This document shows, piece by piece, positions 58,525-63,632 of a DNA stretch of 63,632 bases; positions within the stretch are counted from its first letter, which is position 1, and each line of letters begins with the position of its first letter. The stretch covers positions 1-63,632 of the forward strand of contig CANPZU010000011.1 in assembly GCA_947588825.1 (NCBI GenBank). Direction: 5' to 3'. Origin of the DNA: an uncultured Clostridia bacterium. GTDB taxonomy: Bacteria; Bacillota; Clostridia; Oscillospirales; CAG-272. The position numbers and the translations under genes are program-made. The notes beneath the pieces were generated by a model. The model was not told the origin of the DNA. It worked only from the letters and a program-made list of their open reading frames with translations, and did not search any database.

Positions 58525-58553
58525 GACCCGGGATAAAAATGACATCCCGGGTC
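58525..58553 (-). terminator. Hairpin ending the groESL transcript
   Basis: GACCCGGGA (58525-58533) pairs perfectly with TCCCGGGTC (58545-58553). On the minus strand TGATTTTGC follows groEL by about 90 bases. Confidence 0.65.
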
Positions 58554-58638
58554 AAACTTTGCTTTTTCAAGAGTAAATATTGACACTTAAAACAATGGCC
58601 AATCAACCTTTGTTATGCCTGTGTGCAAGTTATGCCTC

Positions 58639-60285
<1,647 letters not shown>

Positions 60286-60297
60286 TTACCTCCTAAA

Positions 60298-60633
<336 letters not shown>

Positions 60634-60641
60634 TTATGTTT

Positions 60642-60692
60642 TGGCGCTATCGGCATTTTTTTATTAATTCAAGCGCCATATATTCTATTATA
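60642..60692 (-). promoter_or_regulatory. groES upstream region: extended -10 and inverted repeat
   Basis: On the minus strand TATAAT (60692-60687) has an extended TG but no good -35 at the normal distance. Downstream of it, TGGCGCT (60642-60648) and AGCGCCA (60672-60678) form an inverted repeat with a 23-base gap, near the predicted transcription start. This is not the 9-9-9 CIRCE form. A small CCGTA/TACGG hairpin lies at 60608-60620. Confidence 0.45.
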
Positions 60693-60869
60693 TCATTAAA
60701 TTTGGAAAATTTATTAACAAAGTGATAAATTATTAAACAAAATATGTTGTGGTTCCATTCACAATTTTCAAGCTTATTTTCGAATGAGCAAGCTGTCATA
60801 TTCATATAATTTTCACAGCAGGTAAAACAGAAAAAAAGCACAATTATATGGATAGGGGCTGACTTTTAT

Positions 60870-62171
60870 ATGAAATACATCCTGCGCTTTACAATAAAAT
60901 ACCTTACGTCTCCGCTGGTCCCCGCCGTGCTCATCGTCTGCGGTTTCTACATAACCGCAAAGCTGCGCGTACTGTACATAACAAAATTCAAAGTCATAAC
61001 ACGTGTGCTCTTTCGAAAGGACAAGAGCGCAAACGTTTCACCCTTTCGAACCGTTACCGTTGCTTTAGCCGGAACATTAGGGGTTGGAAACATTTTGGGA
61101 GTAGCCTCCGCCATAACCTCGGGAGGGCCGGGGGCGATATTTTGGATGTGGGTCGGGGCGCTCGTATCCATGTTGATTAAGTACTGCGAGGTGGTGCTTG
61201 CGGTTAAATACCGACAAAGCGCGGCAAGCGGCCACTTCGGAGGAGCAATGTACTACATAAAAAACCAAAAGCTTGCCTGCCTTTTTGCAATTTTATGCAT
61301 ATGCGCTTCCCTGACGCTTGGCAATCTAATGCAGATGCGGGCCATATCCGAAACCGTGCAGTCGACCTTCAGCATATCAAAGGTGATATTCGGTGCGATA
61401 ACCGCGCTTGTTGTGTTCATTATAATCTGCAAAGGTTTTAAGCAGCTTTCATCCTTCACCATGCTTTGCATACCGATCGCATGCATCGCATATGTACTTG
61501 TCTCCCTTTATGTCATAATAGAAAACATATGCCTTATCCCGGCCGTGCTTTCCAAAATAGTGAAAAACGCTTTCAACATAAAGGCGGCAGCCGGAGGCGC
61601 ATTGGGCTATTCCATTCTTCAGGCTTTTAAATCGGGAATTTCAAGAGGACTTGTTACAAATGAATCCGGGTGCGGTACGGCTCCCATGGCGCATGCCGAA
61701 AGTGACACCGAAAGCCCGGTCGAGCAGGGCTTTTGGGGAATATTTGAAGTGTTTGTCGACACGATAATCCTCTGCTCGGCAACTGCGTTTGTGATTCTGA
61801 TTTCGATCGACAATTACCCCATGCTTGAAGGTATGGAGCTTGTTATTGCCTCTTTTTCTTCCTCGTTCGGAGGCATTACGGGGTATATGATGAGCGTCTT
61901 TATTTTGATATTCGCGATATCGACGATCGTGGGATGGTCGCACTACGGAAAAATGAGTCTTAACTATTTAACTAAAAACACCAAAATACAAATGGCATAT
62001 ATAGTCGTATACTGTCTGTTTTGCTTTGCGGGCGTTTTTATAACAGACGATGCCGTTTGGCTGCTCACAGACCTTGTGATCGGCGCCATGACGCTTATTA
62101 ACATGTACTATATCATGAGAAGATTAAACGAGGTAAAAAAGCTGACTGACGAATATTTTCTTGCCGCTTAA
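60870..62171 (+). CDS. Sodium/alanine symporter family protein (AgcS)
   Basis: A 433-residue membrane protein with about ten helices. Family signatures are AGTLGVGNILGVASAITSGGPGA near residue 70, GHFGGAMYYI, and SRGLVTNESGCGTAPMAHA. It probably imports alanine or glycine with sodium. It converges with hom, with five bases between the stops and no terminator between them. Confidence 0.9.
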   Translation: MKYILRFTIKYLTSPLVPAVLIVCGFYITAKLRVLYITKFKVITRVLFRKDKSANVSPFRTVTVALAGTLGVGNILGVASAITSGGPGAIFWMWVGALVSMLIKYCEVVLAVKYRQSAASGHFGGAMYYIKNQKLACLFAILCICASLTLGNLMQMRAISETVQSTFSISKVIFGAITALVVFIIICKGFKQLSSFTMLCIPIACIAYVLVSLYVIIENICLIPAVLSKIVKNAFNIKAAAGGALGYSILQAFKSGISRGLVTNESGCGTAPMAHAESDTESPVEQGFWGIFEVFVDTIILCSATAFVILISIDNYPMLEGMELVIASFSSSFGGITGYMMSVFILIFAISTIVGWSHYGKMSLNYLTKNTKIQMAYIVVYCLFCFAGVFITDDAVWLLTDLVIGAMTLINMYYIMRRLNEVKKLTDEYFLAA

Positions 62172-62176
62172 AGGAA

Positions 62177-63388
62177 CTATATCGCCCGAAAGCTGGAGAG
62201 CACATCGTACCCGCCTGCCTCTAAAATATAATAAAAGGTCTGCCTTGATATGTCGGGGCAAATAAAAGCGGTAAGCTGCCCGTCGGAGTAAAGAATCTCG
62301 GCTCCAGAAAAATCGGACTTTATCTTCTGTGCGTCCTGTTTTACCGCGGCATAGTATTTGCAGTTTGTCGTAAACTCGTCGCAGACCTCATCCTCGTTCG
62401 CACACTCCATCAGCTCCTGAGTGGGCTGGGTATTACCCACATATTTTGCGACATCGATAATATCAGAAAGAACAGCTCCGGCCGTGGGAAATTTTCCGGC
62501 TCCCCGTCCGAGCAGCGTCACGTCTCCGACAAGGTCCGCAATTATGTTTACCGCATTGTAAACGTCGTCGACATTTCTTATGGGGTTGTTCTTTGTAACA
62601 AGACATGGGGAAACTCTGATATCAAGCTTCCCAAGTTCATGCATTTTGGCGCTTGCAACAAGCTTGATGGCAGCGCCGAACTTTGCGGCGATTTCCGTAT
62701 CGGTAAGCTTTATTTCGTTTATTCCCTTACAGCTGACAAGAGAGGTCGGCACAAGTCTGCCAAAGCAAAGAGCGGCAAGTATGCATATCTTGCGGCACGA
62801 ATCATCGGCGTTGAGGTCCGCCGACGGATCGGCTTCGGCATACCCCAGCGCCTGCGCTTCCTTAAGCGCATCGTCAAGAGTCTTGTTGTTATTCACCATC
62901 TGCGTGAGAATATAATTAGTAGTCCCGTTAAGCACACCGTTTATCTCTTTTATCTCAACTCCCGCGAACGCGGTTTTGACAGTACGGATAAGCGGTATAC
63001 CGCCGCCGACGCTCGCCTCGTACATATACCTGACATTGTTGTCTCTTGCGGCGTCGCAAAGCAGATTGCCAAAACTTGCGACCACCTCTTTGTTGGAAGT
63101 GATAACATTTTTACCCGCCCTGAGACATTCAAGGGAGTATTCAAACGCGGGCTTTGTTCCGCCCATCATTTCACAAACTATGTCTACCTCCGGGTCGCTT
63201 GAAATAGTGCCGATATCGTGCACGGCGCAGCTTTCATACGGAGTTCCCGTCAAATCTCTAAGATCAAGGATATACTTTATATTAATTCGATCCTGTATTT
63301 CCCTACATATAATGGCCTTGTTTTTCTCGATCAGTTCCGCAACTCCGCTGCCGATCTTTCCGAGTCCGAGTATTGCAACGTTTATCAT
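62177..63388 (-). CDS. hom: Homoserine dehydrogenase
   Basis: 403 residues. The NAD(P)-binding motif GLGKIGSGV is at the N-terminus. The catalytic block contains NGTTNYIL and EAQALGYAEADPS, and GRGAGKFPTAGAVLSD follows. It reduces aspartate semialdehyde to homoserine for threonine and methionine. The C-terminal regulatory part (about 80 residues) is shorter than in the 430-residue Bacillus enzyme, and its ACT fold looks degenerate. thrB and thrC are not in the window. Confidence 0.93.
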   Translation of the reverse strand: MINVAILGLGKIGSGVAELIEKNKAIICREIQDRINIKYILDLRDLTGTPYESCAVHDIGTISSDPEVDIVCEMMGGTKPAFEYSLECLRAGKNVITSNKEVVASFGNLLCDAARDNNVRYMYEASVGGGIPLIRTVKTAFAGVEIKEINGVLNGTTNYILTQMVNNNKTLDDALKEAQALGYAEADPSADLNADDSCRKICILAALCFGRLVPTSLVSCKGINEIKLTDTEIAAKFGAAIKLVASAKMHELGKLDIRVSPCLVTKNNPIRNVDDVYNAVNIIADLVGDVTLLGRGAGKFPTAGAVLSDIIDVAKYVGNTQPTQELMECANEDEVCDEFTTNCKYYAAVKQDAQKIKSDFSGAEILYSDGQLTAFICPDISRQTFYYILEAGGYDVLSSFRAI

Positions 63389-63501
63389 ACTATCCTTTCA
63401 CAGATTGTTTTTCATGCAGAAAACGCGGTCAAATCAATAATATCATTTCCGCATAACCTGTATTACAATAATATTCCTTATTTTTTGCCGATTATTTAAT
63501 T

Positions 63502-63530
63502 ATTATATCAGATTGCACCGCCTTTGTCAA
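63502..63530 (-). promoter_or_regulatory. Perfect consensus promoter of hom
   Basis: On the minus strand TTGACA (63530-63525) and TATAAT (63507-63502) are separated by 17 bases. The leader to hom is about 105 bases. Confidence 0.8.
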
Positions 63531-63568
63531 TGATTCATTATAATTAAGTAGCATTTAAAAAGTTTTAG

Positions 63569-63606
63569 AATAAGTGCGAAAGGTTTTAGAGCCTATCGCA
63601 CTTATT
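63569..63606. terminator. Hairpin at the window edge
   Basis: AATAAGTGCGA (63569-63579) pairs with TCGCACTTATT (63596-63606), with an inner AGG/CCT pair. On the plus strand a T-run follows. No plus-strand gene ends here, so it may belong to a gene beyond the window or to an unseen short transcript. Confidence 0.55.
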
Positions 63607-63632
63607 TTTTATGGCTTTTGCCCTTAACGAGG

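Overview
The window looks like a chromosomal segment of an anaerobic, low-to-mid GC member of the Clostridia (Bacillota). Evidence includes Firmicutes gene orders (infC-rpmI-rplT-trmH, topA-trmFO, rnc-radical SAM-smc-ftsY, yhbY-nadD-yqeK-rsfS-leuS), PPi-type phosphofructokinase, acetate kinase, a SpoIID-family protein, an M50 (SpoIVFB-like) protease, polyamine uptake, and many near-consensus SigA promoters with 17-bp spacers. A finer taxonomic placement is not possible from the sequence alone. No CRISPR array, insertion sequence, integrase or prophage gene was seen.

Layout. 1-2332: end of an ABC ATPase gene and a large ABC-2 type permease with clearly different codon use. 2645-6417: a heterodimeric ABC exporter. 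6437-11675: a three-gene TerB-like / BrxD-like ATPase / BrxHI-like helicase operon with its own promoter; this is the most interesting accessory system here. 11902-12072: tRNA-Pro(GGG) with promoter and a 21-bp-stem terminator. 12121-14130 (minus): a small lipoprotein, a conserved hypothetical and tmcAL. 14177-16102: ackA and an M50 protease. 16136-22187: potABCD behind a hairpin-rich leader, then a surface metallophosphoesterase. 22322-32334 (minus): a probable seven-gene transcription unit ligA-obgE-nudix-prfA-sua5-parC-spoIID. 32521-34853 (minus): serC-serA. 34889-36475 (minus): pfp and tRNA-Glu(CTC). 36546-37187 (minus): a membrane-anchored stalk-like protein. 37299-56301 (plus): a long housekeeping run from infC to leuS. 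56381-58487: rpsU and an orphan solute-binding lipoprotein, each with a perfect consensus promoter. 58525-60692 (minus): groES-groEL without a visible CIRCE element. 60870-63530: a sodium/alanine symporter and homoserine dehydrogenase.

How the genes work together. Most of the window is information processing (translation factors, ribosomal proteins, tRNA modification, DNA topology and chromosome segregation). Around it lie metabolic modules: serine synthesis, acetate-forming ATP production, PPi glycolysis and the aspartate-family branch. The accessory content is the TerB-BrxD-BrxHI trio, the exporters, the polyamine transporter with a cell-surface phosphoesterase, and the orphan binding protein. 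Several regulatory details can be read directly: overlapping divergent tmcAL/ackA promoters, an infC gene that apparently starts at ATA behind an attenuator-like leader, and start sites that must lie downstream of mapped promoters (ligA, ackA).

All functional calls rest on motif recognition by eye. No database search, folding or alignment program was run.
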